Positions 20,622-28,988 of a DNA stretch of 64,000 nucleotides are shown one piece after another. Positions within the stretch are counted from its first letter, which is position 1; the number at the start of each line of letters is the position of its first letter. The notes below the pieces were generated by a model. It made no database searches. It saw nothing but the letters and a program-made list of their open reading frames with translations, and was not told where the DNA came from. A program made the translations under genes and the position numbers. Origin of the DNA: an uncultured Eubacteriales bacterium (lineage in GTDB: Bacteria > Bacillota > Clostridia > Christensenellales > CAG-917); NCBI GenBank assembly GCA_900545885.1, contig URAF01000005.1:62001-126000 (forward strand). Reading direction: 5' to 3'.

Positions 20622-22001
20622 ATGTTGAAAGAATACCGTACAATACGAGAAATCGTCGGACCTCTGATGCTGGTTGAAGGCGTCGAGGGCGTAAAGTACG
20701 ACGAACTCGTCGAAATCAGACAGGAAAACGGCGAAATCCGAAGCGGCAAGGTGCTGGAAATCAACCGTGACAAGGCGCTTGTCCAGTTGTTCGAACCGTC
20801 GCAGGGCATAAAGATGTCCACGTCCAAAGCGCGTTTTCTCGGCAGAAGCATAGAACTCGCCGTGTCCGAAGAAATGCTGGGCAGAGTTTTCGACGGTATG
20901 GGTCGTCCCCGCGACGGCGGCGCACCCATTATTCCCGAAAAGAAAATGGACATCAACGGTCAGCCTATCAACCCCGTTGCGCGCGACTATCCCAACGAGT
21001 TCATTCAGACGGGCATAAGCGCGATTGATGGATTGAATACGCTTGTCCGCGGACAGAAACTTCCCGTGTTTTCGATGTCGGGTCTTCCGCACGCCGAACT
21101 TGCGGCGCAGATTGCAAGACAGGCAAAAGTCATAGGCTCCGACAGCAAATTCGCGGTCGTGTTCGCAGCAGTCGGTATAACGTTCGAAGAAGCGGACTTC
21201 TTCATTTCCGACTTCCGCAAAACGGGCGCGATAGAACGCGCGGTTATGTTTGTCAACCTTGCAAACGACCCCGCAGTCGAACGTATCGCAACCCCGCGTA
21301 TGGCGCTCACCGCGGCAGAATATCTCGCGTACGAAAAGGATATGCACGTTCTCGTCATAACCACGGACATAACCAACTACGCCGAAGCGCTGCGCGAAGT
21401 TTCCGCCGCCCGTAAAGAAGTTCCCGGACGCCGCGGATACCCCGGATACCTGTACACCGACCTTGCTACAATGTACGAAAGAGCGGGACGTATCGTCGGC
21501 AAGAAAGGGTCGATTACGCAGATACCTATTCTTACAATGCCCGAAGACGACAAAACCCACCCGATACCCGACCTTACGGGTTACATCACGGAAGGGCAGA
21601 TTATGTTGTCGCGAGAACTATACAAGAAAGGTCTGACGCCGCCTATCGACGTTCTGCCTTCGCTCAGCCGACTGAAAGACAAAGGTATCGGCGCAGGCAA
21701 GACCCGTGAAGACCACGCGGACACCATGAACCAGTTGTTCAGCGCGTACGCACAGGGCAAGGAGGCAAAGGAACTTAGTTCAATTCTCGGCGAAGCCGCC
21801 CTTACCGAAGTGGACAAGAAGTTTGCTCGGTTTGCAGAAGAATTCGAAAAGCAATACGTTTCGCAGGGTTTCCACACCAACCGCACGATTGAAGAAACCC
21901 TTGACCTCGGCTGGAACCTGCTGTCCCTGCTCCCGAGAAGCGAACTGAAACGTATCCGCGACGCATATCTCGACAAGTATCTCAAAAAGTCGGAGCAATG
22001 A
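20622..22001 (+). CDS. ntpB: V-type ATP synthase regulatory subunit B
   Basis: Non-catalytic head subunit alternating with A in the hexamer. The 459-residue product shows the family start ([24 protein letters not shown]), FSMSGLPH in place of a Walker A loop, which is what distinguishes B from A, and the [21 protein letters not shown] signature. ATG 20622 lies three bases after the subunit A stop and just downstream of GAAGGAGGA; the in-frame GTG at 20616 overlaps that stop. A 29-bp gap leads to subunit D. Confidence 0.96.
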   Translation: MLKEYRTIREIVGPLMLVEGVEGVKYDELVEIRQENGEIRSGKVLEINRDKALVQLFEPSQGIKMSTSKARFLGRSIELAVSEEMLGRVFDGMGRPRDGGAPIIPEKKMDINGQPINPVARDYPNEFIQTGISAIDGLNTLVRGQKLPVFSMSGLPHAELAAQIARQAKVIGSDSKFAVVFAAVGITFEEADFFISDFRKTGAIERAVMFVNLANDPAVERIATPRMALTAAEYLAYEKDMHVLVITTDITNYAEALREVSAARKEVPGRRGYPGYLYTDLATMYERAGRIVGKKGSITQIPILTMPEDDKTHPIPDLTGYITEGQIMLSRELYKKGLTPPIDVLPSLSRLKDKGIGAGKTREDHADTMNQLFSAYAQGKEAKELSSILGEAALTEVDKKFARFAEEFEKQYVSQGFHTNRTIEETLDLGWNLLSLLPRSELKRIRDAYLDKYLKKSEQ

Positions 22002-22030
22002 CCGACTTTACCAAAATAAAACGGTAAACT

Positions 22031-22660
22031 ATGGCAAAACTCAACGTCAATCCAACGAGAATGGAGCTGAGACGGCTCAAAACCCGTCTTAAAACTGCCA
22101 CCCGCGGACACAAACTTCTGAAAGACAAGTCCGACGAAATGATAAGGCAGTTTATGCTCTATATACGCGAAAACAAACGCCTGCGTGAAGAAGTGGAAGG
22201 CGAGCTTTCGCAAGCGTTGAAAGAGTTTATGCTGGCGCGTGCGGTGTCGAGCGACGCTGTCATAGAAGAAGCGGTCGCAATGCCCGGCGTCAAAGCCGAA
22301 CTCAAAACGTCGGAGAAAAACGTGATGAGCGTAGGTGTTCCCGAATTCGAAATCGTCGAACACGAAAACGCAGACCTTTATCCGTATTCCTTTGCGGGCG
22401 TAACTTCCGAACTTGACAATTCAATCGCCACGCTGTCCACGCTGCTCGGCAAACTTTTGAAACTTGCCGAAGTGGAAAAGACGTGCAATATGCTTGCGGA
22501 CGAAATCGAGAAGAACAGACGCCGCGTCAACGCGTTGGAGTACGTAATGATTCCGCAACTCAAAGAGACGATAAAGTATATAACGATGAAACTCGACGAA
22601 AACGAGAGAAGCGCCACGATACGACTTATGAAAGTCAAGTCGATGATAGAGAACAGATAA
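22031..22660 (+). CDS. ntpD: V-type ATP synthase subunit D (central rotor shaft)
   Basis: The rotor coiled coil. The 209-residue protein has the typical start NVNPTRMELRRLKTRLKTATRGHKLLKDK, which is a near-invariant family signature (shown here only by its first motif NPTRMELRRLK and the later RGHKLLKDK), and a C-terminal helix with RRVNALEYVMIPQL. It closes the operon G/H-I-K-E-C-F-A-B-D. An imperfect hairpin about 100 bp downstream is the likely end of the transcript. Confidence 0.96.
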   Translation: MAKLNVNPTRMELRRLKTRLKTATRGHKLLKDKSDEMIRQFMLYIRENKRLREEVEGELSQALKEFMLARAVSSDAVIEEAVAMPGVKAELKTSEKNVMSVGVPEFEIVEHENADLYPYSFAGVTSELDNSIATLSTLLGKLLKLAEVEKTCNMLADEIEKNRRRVNALEYVMIPQLKETIKYITMKLDENERSATIRLMKVKSMIENR

Positions 22661-22758
22661 TCTGTTCTGCTGTCGTTTCTTTTCGTTGCATTACAGTGAC
22701 AACGAGAGAGTGCAAACCGCAACGAACCGATTGTCGAAAAAGCAATTTCAAATCAGAA

Positions 22759-22794
22759 CAACCGCCCGCAAACTTGCGGACGGTTATTATTTAA
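22759..22794. terminator. Candidate bidirectional terminator between the V-ATPase operon and queH
   Basis: AACCGCCCGCAA and TTGCGGACGGTT form a 12-position stem with one mismatch, followed by TATTATTTAAT. It lies between two convergent genes and could end both transcripts. Confidence 0.6.
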
Positions 22795-22804
22795 TCGTAA
22801 ATAA

Positions 22805-23392
22805 TCATTCTGTCGGGAAGTCGGGGAAACCGCAACCGCAGTAGTGTTGACGGTAAAGTCCGTATTCTTTGCAAAGTTTAACAGAAGTGAGATATCCGTC
22901 TTTTTTCTTGAAATCGGAACATAGATATTCGACGCCGAATTTCTCTCCGCATTCTTCGCCTATTGCGTTTATCAGCTTTGCGTTTTTTCTGGGGCTTACA
23001 GTCAGAGTGGTTGCAAAATAATCGTACTCGTCCTTGTGTGCGGCAAGATATTTCGCCGTTTTGCCGAGTCGCAGTCGGAAACATTCCGTACACCTTGCGC
23101 CGCCTTCGGGCAGGTTTTCCATACCGTGTACAAGGTCCGTGTATTCGGTTTCGTTCTGTTCGGGGACGATGAGTTTTATTTGCGGGAAATGCGCCAAAAG
23201 CTGTTTTAATGTGTCAAGACGTTTGATAAACTCCGATTTCGGCAAAATATTTGGGTTGTAGTAGTAGAGCGTGACATCGAAGAAGTCCGCGATTGCAGGA
23301 AGTACGCCAGCGGCGCACGGTCCGCAGCATACGTGCAACAAAAGGCGTTTGGCTGCGCTTTGGATTTCTTTTGCCTCGTCGACGGTTCTCAT
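22805..23392 (-). CDS. queH: Epoxyqueuosine reductase QueH
   Basis: Reduces epoxyqueuosine to queuosine in tRNA, the last step of Q synthesis, replacing QueG. The 195-residue length and cysteine motifs fit the former DUF208 family: LLHVCCGPCA near the start, GGARCTECFRLRL in the middle and HYCGCGFPDF near the end, ligands for an Fe-S cluster and a second metal. YYYNPNILP is also conserved. No other queuosine gene is adjacent. The start codon lies only six bases after a good extended -10 box, and no strong ribosome site precedes it, so the message may be leaderless. Confidence 0.93.
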   Translation of the reverse strand: MRTVDEAKEIQSAAKRLLLHVCCGPCAAGVLPAIADFFDVTLYYYNPNILPKSEFIKRLDTLKQLLAHFPQIKLIVPEQNETEYTDLVHGMENLPEGGARCTECFRLRLGKTAKYLAAHKDEYDYFATTLTVSPRKNAKLINAIGEECGEKFGVEYLCSDFKKKDGYLTSVKLCKEYGLYRQHYCGCGFPDFPTE

Positions 23393-23398
23393 ATTCCG

Positions 23399-23427
23399 AT
23401 TCTAGCACTTATGCGTGCTTTTCACAA
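23399..23427 (-). promoter_or_regulatory. Promoter of queH
   Basis: On the minus strand TTGTGA (23427-23422), 17-bp spacer, TAGAAT (23404-23399) with an extended TGC before it. The predicted start of transcription coincides with the queH ATG at 23392. Confidence 0.65.
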
Positions 23428-23469
23428 CGGATTGACGCTTTTTCATTTTAGAGTATTTGCCGCGACGGG

Positions 23470-23498
23470 TTGAGCGCGCGCGCATTGTATGATATAAT
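23470..23498 (+). promoter_or_regulatory. Promoter of the MacB/FtsX-type ABC operon
   Basis: TTGAGC (23470-23475), 17-bp spacer made largely of alternating GC, and TATAAT (23493-23498) with an extended TGA element. The first ATG is 16 bases after the -10 box, with GAGGTGAG as ribosome site. Confidence 0.78.
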
Positions 23499-23514
23499 CG
23501 CTGTGAGGTGAGTT

Positions 23515-24192
23515 ATGGGCAATTCCATTCTTAAAGCGGAAGGTATCCGCAAAATTTACGTTTCCGATACGGTGCAGACGGAAGTGCTGAAAGGCGTCGA
23601 CGTCAGCGTGGGCGAAGGGGAGTTCGTCGCCGTTGTCGGTGAATCCGGCTCGGGCAAATCCACTTTGCTTTACATTCTTGCTGGCATTGACAAGCCGACG
23701 GACGGAAAAGTCGAACTTCTCGGCAAAAACCTCTCCGAAATTTCCGACGACGAAATGGCGGGGTTGCGTCGCCGTGACGTATCATTTGTCTATCAGTTCG
23801 ACAATCTCGTTCCTCATCTCACGGCTTACGAAAACATAGTTTTGCCCCTTCTTCTCGACAAGAAAAAAGAAAAGGATTTTGCGGCGGAAGTCCGCGAAGT
23901 CTGCGAATTTTTGGGGATTGCCGAAAGATTGCGCAATCTTCCGTCCCAACTGTCGGGCGGTGAACAACAGCGTGTCGCGCTTGCCCGCGCTCTCGTGACT
24001 TCGCCGAAACTCATTTTTCTCGACGAACCTACTGGCAGTCTGGACAGGGAAAGAGGTACGCAGGTTATGGAACTGCTCAAAAAAATCAACACCGAAAAGG
24101 GTGTTGCGCTCCTTATGGTCACGCACTCTGCGGCGCACGCCGCTTACGCTTCGCGAACCGTCGAAATCGAAGACGGGCGCATAAAAGACTGA
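23515..24192 (+). CDS. ABC transporter ATP-binding protein, MacB/LolD type
   Basis: Cytoplasmic ATPase of an exporter-like type VII ABC system. The 225 residues contain Walker A GESGSGKST, a Q-loop (VYQFDNLVPHLTAYEN), the signature LSGGEQQRVALARAL, Walker B LIFLDEPTGSLD and the switch histidine in MVTHS. Gene pairing with a large FtsX-like permease 16 bp downstream and a lipoprotein after that indicates a complex acting on lipoproteins, peptides or cell-envelope stress, rather than nutrient import. The substrate is not evident. Confidence 0.94.
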   Translation: MGNSILKAEGIRKIYVSDTVQTEVLKGVDVSVGEGEFVAVVGESGSGKSTLLYILAGIDKPTDGKVELLGKNLSEISDDEMAGLRRRDVSFVYQFDNLVPHLTAYENIVLPLLLDKKKEKDFAAEVREVCEFLGIAERLRNLPSQLSGGEQQRVALARALVTSPKLIFLDEPTGSLDRERGTQVMELLKKINTEKGVALLMVTHSAAHAAYASRTVEIEDGRIKD

Positions 24193-24208
24193 TTTCCGAA
24201 ACACGGGT

Positions 24209-26656
24209 ATGGTATTCTCCCTTGCGCTGAAAAACATAAAAGCAAAACCGCTCCGTATGGTGGCGACGATTGCCGTCATCGCGCTTTCGGTTGCGATGTT
24301 TTTCTGTATGTTTGCGTTCGGGGACGCCGTGTACGATTATATTTACGCCGTCGAAACCGCGGACGCGGGAAACAGCGACCTTAAAATAGTGGGGAAGAGC
24401 AACGGCGACAGACTTGCTTTCGTCGACCCGCTTTACGACGTCGAAGGCATTGAAACGATAGTACCGACGTTGTCGCTGTATGCACTCGTCAAGAGAGAGG
24501 GAGCGGCGGACGAGTATGTGCGTTTGCGCGGCTTTGACGCCGACCGCACGGAAGCGTTGCAAAAGTTCAACGTCAAAGAGGGCAATGCAAGCGACCTTGC
24601 CGCAAATTCCAGCAACGTTGTCATTTCCGAAAAAGCCGCGGAACATTTCGGACTAAAAGTCGGCGACGCCGTATCAATCGTCAGCCTTTATTCCGCTTCG
24701 CGCACCGTTTCTTTCCATATCGCCGCAATCGCGGAAAACGACGGATATTTCCTTTCCGACTCACCGTTCACAATAATCGGTACCGTCGACGACGGTATTG
24801 CGCGTCTGCTTGTGCCGGGCGGAAATGCTCTTTACAACGAAATTTACGTCAAAGTCGCAGACGGCGCGGATATCGAACAGGTCAAAAAAGATATTGCCGC
24901 AATCGACGACTACAAAGACCTCAAAGTCGATTACAGCTCCGATACGGGATACGTTCAGACGCAAGCCGACGGCATTGCCGCACCGATTACCATTTCGGGC
25001 ATCGCGGTGGCGTTGCTGTGCGTAGTGAGCGTTGTTCTCATATTCGTGCTCGGGATTGCTGATAAACGCGCGTATGCCGCAAAACTTGCCGTAATCGGTG
25101 CGACGCGCAGGCAGCTGTTAGGAATTTTCCTTGTCGAAAGCGCGGTGTTGGCTTTTGCGGGCGCCGTTCTCGGCGCAATCCTTGCAAGCGGCGTTTTCGT
25201 GTTGCTTTTGCAAGTCGTTTTGTCGTCGGTCATTTCCTTCTCTGTCAACGGACTTTTGCTGTTCGGAGCAACCGTGCTCGGATTTGCCGTGGCGTTTGTC
25301 GCCGCGCTTTATCCTCTCTACAAAGTATTTTCTTCCACCGCTCGAGAAAATCTGCTTGCGGTTTCGAAGAAGAGCAGTGCGGGACTTGTCGTTGCGGCGA
25401 TTGCAACCGCACTTACGGTTGCGTGTTTTGTTGCAGCGGAATTTGCACCTGCCGCGTCGGGTGCACTGTCCGTCGTTGCCTTGATTGCGCTTGTTGCGAC
25501 GGTTGCGGCGTGGATACCGTATGTTGTGCGCGGGGCTGCAAAGCTTATGACAAAATCCTCGTCCCCGCAAGTCAAAGTCGCAGGTTACGCCGTGTGCCGC
25601 GAAAAACGCGCCACGCGTACGTCGCAGACTCTTGTCGTCGGCGTGCTCGTCGTAATGTTGCTATTTATGGCGTGGTCGCTCACGACTTCCATTTTCTCCG
25701 ATTTTACCGCCGAATTCGAAAATATGATACTTGTGACCAACGTTCCGTCGTCCGTCGAAACCGAAGATTTCAAAAAGGTGGACGGAGTGGAGTCCGCAAC
25801 GCTTATGGTTTGGCGGCAGGCGGAAATTCAAGGTGAGGGCATGGATTTGCATACCGTCAATATGCTTGGGTCGGCGGACGCTCTCGACCTTATAGATTTT
25901 GAGTACATTACGCCGCGCGACACGGTTGAAAAACGGCTTGCCGAGGGCGGTTATGTCATTCTCGATTACTCGGTGTCCGACCTCTACGGGGTGAAAGAAG
26001 GCGACGAAGTGAGCCTTATCGTGGACGGCGAACAGAAAACGTACATCGTAGGCGGAATAGTGCAGCACGCGTTCTTCGGCGGAAGGTACGTCATTATCTC
26101 GCGCGATACATTGGAACAGGATTTCGGAGTCGCCGCCGACACGGTCGTTCTCTCCGTATCGGGCAACGTGAGCGAAGTCGCCGAAAACGTGCGCTCGGTA
26201 TTTGCGGACAATAACTATTACGCCGTGCCAGCGATTGAAGCATACAAGTGGGATACGCAATCGCTTGACAACATTTTCGACCTTATCGGCACGCTTGCTT
26301 TCGTGCTCGCGTTGCTTGTTTACATTGTAGCGTTGTCGGGTGTCGTCGTCGGACGGTCGCATTCCGAACGCACGCGCGGAACTCTGCTTTGTGCGGGTAT
26401 GTCGCAAAATATGCTGCTCGGCAGCGAAATATGGGAACACGCGATTGTCGCTCTTTGCGTATTTGCCGTTGCGCTTCCCGCGTCCGCGCTCGCAACTCTC
26501 GCGCTTATCGGCGCAATCAAACTTTTCGGGCTGTATTACGCATTCACCTATCAGGCGTGGGTGGTAGTCGTTGCGGGACTGGTTATGTCATTGCTTTACG
26601 TCGCAATTCCGCTTATGTACGGGTTCAAGCGTAAATACGGTATGAGGAGGTCGTAA
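24209..26656 (+). CDS. FtsX-like ABC transporter permease (MacB type, two FtsX domains)
   Basis: Membrane partner of the preceding ATPase. The 815 residues show one N-terminal helix (residues 16-38), an extracytoplasmic MacB-type periplasmic core domain, a helix bundle with the FtsX motif (KLAVIGATRRQLLGIFLVES), a second extracytoplasmic domain and a second helix bundle (HSERTRGTLLCAGMSQNM), about ten helices in all. Such tandem arrangements are common in Firmicutes exporters of the antimicrobial-peptide and envelope-sensing groups. The stop codon overlaps the ATG of the following lipoprotein (TAATG), so the three proteins are probably made together. Confidence 0.9.
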   Translation: MVFSLALKNIKAKPLRMVATIAVIALSVAMFFCMFAFGDAVYDYIYAVETADAGNSDLKIVGKSNGDRLAFVDPLYDVEGIETIVPTLSLYALVKREGAADEYVRLRGFDADRTEALQKFNVKEGNASDLAANSSNVVISEKAAEHFGLKVGDAVSIVSLYSASRTVSFHIAAIAENDGYFLSDSPFTIIGTVDDGIARLLVPGGNALYNEIYVKVADGADIEQVKKDIAAIDDYKDLKVDYSSDTGYVQTQADGIAAPITISGIAVALLCVVSVVLIFVLGIADKRAYAAKLAVIGATRRQLLGIFLVESAVLAFAGAVLGAILASGVFVLLLQVVLSSVISFSVNGLLLFGATVLGFAVAFVAALYPLYKVFSSTARENLLAVSKKSSAGLVVAAIATALTVACFVAAEFAPAASGALSVVALIALVATVAAWIPYVVRGAAKLMTKSSSPQVKVAGYAVCREKRATRTSQTLVVGVLVVMLLFMAWSLTTSIFSDFTAEFENMILVTNVPSSVETEDFKKVDGVESATLMVWRQAEIQGEGMDLHTVNMLGSADALDLIDFEYITPRDTVEKRLAEGGYVILDYSVSDLYGVKEGDEVSLIVDGEQKTYIVGGIVQHAFFGGRYVIISRDTLEQDFGVAADTVVLSVSGNVSEVAENVRSVFADNNYYAVPAIEAYKWDTQSLDNIFDLIGTLAFVLALLVYIVALSGVVVGRSHSERTRGTLLCAGMSQNMLLGSEIWEHAIVALCVFAVALPASALATLALIGAIKLFGLYYAFTYQAWVVVVAGLVMSLLYVAIPLMYGFKRKYGMRRS

Positions 26657-28458
26657 TGGCAGGTTACGGATTTGACCGCTCGGGATATAAAGAAAACCGT
26701 GGAAATCGCACGGGGCGTTCCGTACGGTTTTGCGTGGTTGCGTTGTTTGTCGCTCTGGTGGTCCTGTGTGCGGCGGTGCTTACTGCCTGCAACGACAACA
26801 GAGATACGACCGACTACCGCCGCAGAGCCACGGACGGTGTGACGTCCAACCTCGTCGCCGCGATAAACGAGAACTGGTCTTACGCAATGAAAGACGAGGA
26901 TATCCTGAAAATGGACAATCCCGGCACTTACGTCGTCGCTTGTATCTGGGCGGAAAGAGCGGGTAGCTTTTTGTATTCTTCCGATATTCAGACCGCAAAG
27001 ATTCAGTCGCTTGCCGATTTTCTCGCAACCGACGAAGGGAAAAACGTGGTGCGCGAAACCGCGGACAATCTCGACGGTATAATAACTATGATGAACACGG
27101 TCGGATTTACTTCGGGCGACGTTCAGGAAACCGTGTTTGACGGGGCGATTTTCGTTGTGAGTCAAGCGCAGAACATTTACGAAACCGCAAAAGACAAACT
27201 CGATTATTTGCTTGCACGCGCTACGGGAGCGGCAAGAACAAACATAGAAAAAGCCTTGCAGAACACGGAAAACGTACTTGCGGTTTACCGTGAAAATCCC
27301 GATTTCGTGTCGGATACCGTTGCCGCACTGAAAGAGGCGGAAACGGGCATAAAGGCGCTTGCCGATTTCAGTTACCGTACGGCGTGGATTTTCGGCGGCG
27401 GTGAAAACGGCGACAATCTGGGCGGATTGCTCGGCGCATTCCAGTCGGGTGCGTTGGCCAACATTTCCGACAGAGAGCTTTTCGTGTATCTTGACGGTGT
27501 GGTGGGCGATATTCGCGACCTGCGCGCCGCGCTTACCGACCAAGAGATTTCCGCATTGTCGAGCGCGTTGCAGGCAGTCGAAAATATGTTGTCCACGGCG
27601 GTGCTGCCCACCGAACTTTTCGAAAACGTGACGGCAAGTTCGGGAACCACCAGAATGGACAATCTCCTCAAACAGATTTCAAATATGCAGTTTGCGGTCG
27701 ACTGGTTGCAGGACGGAACGGATTTCCTTCTCGCTGCCTGCGACTTGATTTACGAGAAAGACTCCGACGGGCAGTATACTTATCGGTTTGTCAACAGAGT
27801 GAAACAGGCAGTCGCTGACAAAGAAGACAAGTACACGAGTGTGAACGGGTATATTCTTTTTACGGAAATGCTCGTGAAAGCAATGGAGAGCACCCCGTGT
27901 GCCGATTTGCAGAACGCCGTCGGCAGATACGAAGCGGAAACCGACCTCGGCAAACTTGCGGTTATGTTCGGTGTAGAGGGTGCATTGCAATTTACAGAAC
28001 AGGTGCAATCAGATGATGAACAAGTTGAATCGAATAAAAATATAGAATTTTATTCGTTGTACCTTAATTTGCAATCATTCAAAGCCATATATAGGACTTA
28101 TAAGGCAACTGGCATAAGCATGGAAAAAGTTATCTCTGCGGCGAACTTAATTCTTCAAAAGATAGGAGAGGTAACACAGATAACATTCGTGGATGATGCG
28201 AAATATGAGAATATTGTTAGCACGGTTTATAATTATTTAACAGCAGAAGCGGAAGCACGAAAGCATGCAGTTGTAGATAGTTTGAAGCATAGATTGGAAA
28301 AAGCATACGAAGAGTTAAATAATCTCAAAGAAATTGCATCTTTTGAAATTATAGGTGATCAAACATCAGAGGAAACAATCAGCGAAATTAAGAATAAGTC
28401 GCAAGACTTTTTCCAGAAACTTGATAATTTCTGGGCTATTGTAAGAGGCCAAAAGTGA
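26656..28458 (+). CDS. Large lipoprotein of unknown function, coupled to the FtsX-type exporter
   Basis: A 600-residue protein with a long basic N-terminus, a hydrophobic segment and a lipobox (VLTAC, Cys45), so it should be anchored outside the membrane. The rest is helical without a domain I recognise. Its start overlaps the permease stop, so it is likely an accessory or substrate-capturing part of that complex. The last 150 codons, from about base 28005, change abruptly to AT-rich codons (aat, tta, ata) unlike the first 450, which suggests a recent C-terminal replacement. A small inverted repeat overlaps the stop codon, then the next promoter begins. Confidence 0.72.
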   Translation: MAGYGFDRSGYKENRGNRTGRSVRFCVVALFVALVVLCAAVLTACNDNRDTTDYRRRATDGVTSNLVAAINENWSYAMKDEDILKMDNPGTYVVACIWAERAGSFLYSSDIQTAKIQSLADFLATDEGKNVVRETADNLDGIITMMNTVGFTSGDVQETVFDGAIFVVSQAQNIYETAKDKLDYLLARATGAARTNIEKALQNTENVLAVYRENPDFVSDTVAALKEAETGIKALADFSYRTAWIFGGGENGDNLGGLLGAFQSGALANISDRELFVYLDGVVGDIRDLRAALTDQEISALSSALQAVENMLSTAVLPTELFENVTASSGTTRMDNLLKQISNMQFAVDWLQDGTDFLLAACDLIYEKDSDGQYTYRFVNRVKQAVADKEDKYTSVNGYILFTEMLVKAMESTPCADLQNAVGRYEAETDLGKLAVMFGVEGALQFTEQVQSDDEQVESNKNIEFYSLYLNLQSFKAIYRTYKATGISMEKVISAANLILQKIGEVTQITFVDDAKYENIVSTVYNYLTAEAEARKHAVVDSLKHRLEKAYEELNNLKEIASFEIIGDQTSEETISEIKNKSQDFFQKLDNFWAIVRGQK

Positions 28459-28475
28459 CGACATCTTTTCGTCAC
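28455..28475 (+). terminator. Short hairpin over the lipoprotein stop codon
   Basis: GTGACGA and TCGTCAC (7-bp arms, 7-base loop) overlap the TGA stop and end three bases before the next -35 box. No T-run follows, so termination activity is uncertain. Confidence 0.4.
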
Positions 28476-28477
28476 AG

Positions 28478-28506
28478 TTGACAAATGCGGCGGAGCGGTA
28501 TATCAT
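28478..28506 (+). promoter_or_regulatory. Strong promoter of the TM1266/NitT-type ABC operon
   Basis: Consensus TTGACA (28478-28483), 17-bp spacer, TATCAT (28501-28506). Transcription would start near 28513, leaving a leader of about 175 bases before the first start codon. Confidence 0.85.
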
Positions 28507-28512
28507 AATCAC

Positions 28513-28625
28513 ACAACGGCAATCCCAAACGATGACGTAGTTCGGAGTGTAAGACGGCGGCAATAGAAAGAAGTTTACCCGAAAGGGATTTTTCGCCATC
28601 GTCTTTACGGTGGCGTTTTTGTTTG
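28513..28625 (+). promoter_or_regulatory. Attenuator or riboswitch-like leader, class not recognised
   Basis: The leader can form two exclusive structures. One is a long-range stem of 28529-28537 with 28594-28602 (eight of nine pairs), closing about 55 bases that include a CCC-GAAA-GGG hairpin at 28578-28587 and a possible GUAAG/UUUAC pairing (28549-28553 with 28574-28578). The other is an intrinsic terminator in which the same 28594-28602 pairs with 28607-28615. Formation of the long-range stem would prevent termination, so a ligand stabilising it would act as an ON switch. I compared it by eye with TPP, SAM, FMN, guanidine-I, THF, c-di-GMP and Moco consensus features and found no match. Confidence 0.6.
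28594..28624 (+). terminator. Leader terminator upstream of the TM1266-type gene
   Basis: A nine-pair stem (CGCCATCGT with ACGGTGGCG, one G-U pair) and 4-base loop, followed by TTTTTGTTT. It lies before any coding sequence and about 80 bases after the predicted transcription start, the typical place of a conditional terminator. Confidence 0.82.
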
Positions 28626-28688
28626 TCGTGGGCATGCAGACCGCGACAGCGGGAAAGAATTAAATAAACGACGGAAAAAGAGGCAGTT

Positions 28689-28937
28689 ATGAAAAGGATA
28701 GGTGTAGTCGGAATAGTTCTCAAAGGCGACAGAGCGGTTGCCGTGGAAATGCAGAAAGTGTTGTCGGATTTTGCAGACATAATCGTGGGACGAATGGGAG
28801 TGCCGCGAGAAGAAGCAAACGCAATCGCGCTTATCGTCGAGGGTTCGCAGGAAAGAGTTTCGGCACTTACGGGCAGACTCGGCAAATTTCCGGAGCTTTC
28901 CGTCAAATCCGCAATGACGTCTTTTGAAATTGAATAA
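28689..28937 (+). CDS. TM1266-family putative regulator (ACT-like small protein)
   Basis: An 82-residue protein of the TM1266 family, named in other genomes as a putative regulator of iron-only hydrogenase systems. The pattern KRIGVVGIVLKGDR, then IIVGRMGVP, then ALIVEGSQERVSALTGRLGKFPELSVKSA, gives the beta-alpha-beta fold shared with the NikR C-terminal and ACT domains. It has no DNA-binding domain, so a regulatory role is only assumed. It is the first gene after the leader terminator (AGAGG ribosome site), 51 bp before the ABC importer genes. No hydrogenase or maturase gene is in the window. Confidence 0.85.
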   Translation: MKRIGVVGIVLKGDRAVAVEMQKVLSDFADIIVGRMGVPREEANAIALIVEGSQERVSALTGRLGKFPELSVKSAMTSFEIE

Positions 28938-28988
28938 TACGCAAATAAATATGTTTAAGTGCCTGAAACGACACATAAAGAGGTGAAT

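Noticed and set aside
28507..28688. Leader as a TPP, guanidine-I, THF or T-box element
   Set aside because: The conserved sequence blocks of these classes (for example CUGAGA for TPP, the ykkC core, or the AGGGUGGNACCGCG T-box) were not found. A covariance-model search is needed for a firm answer.
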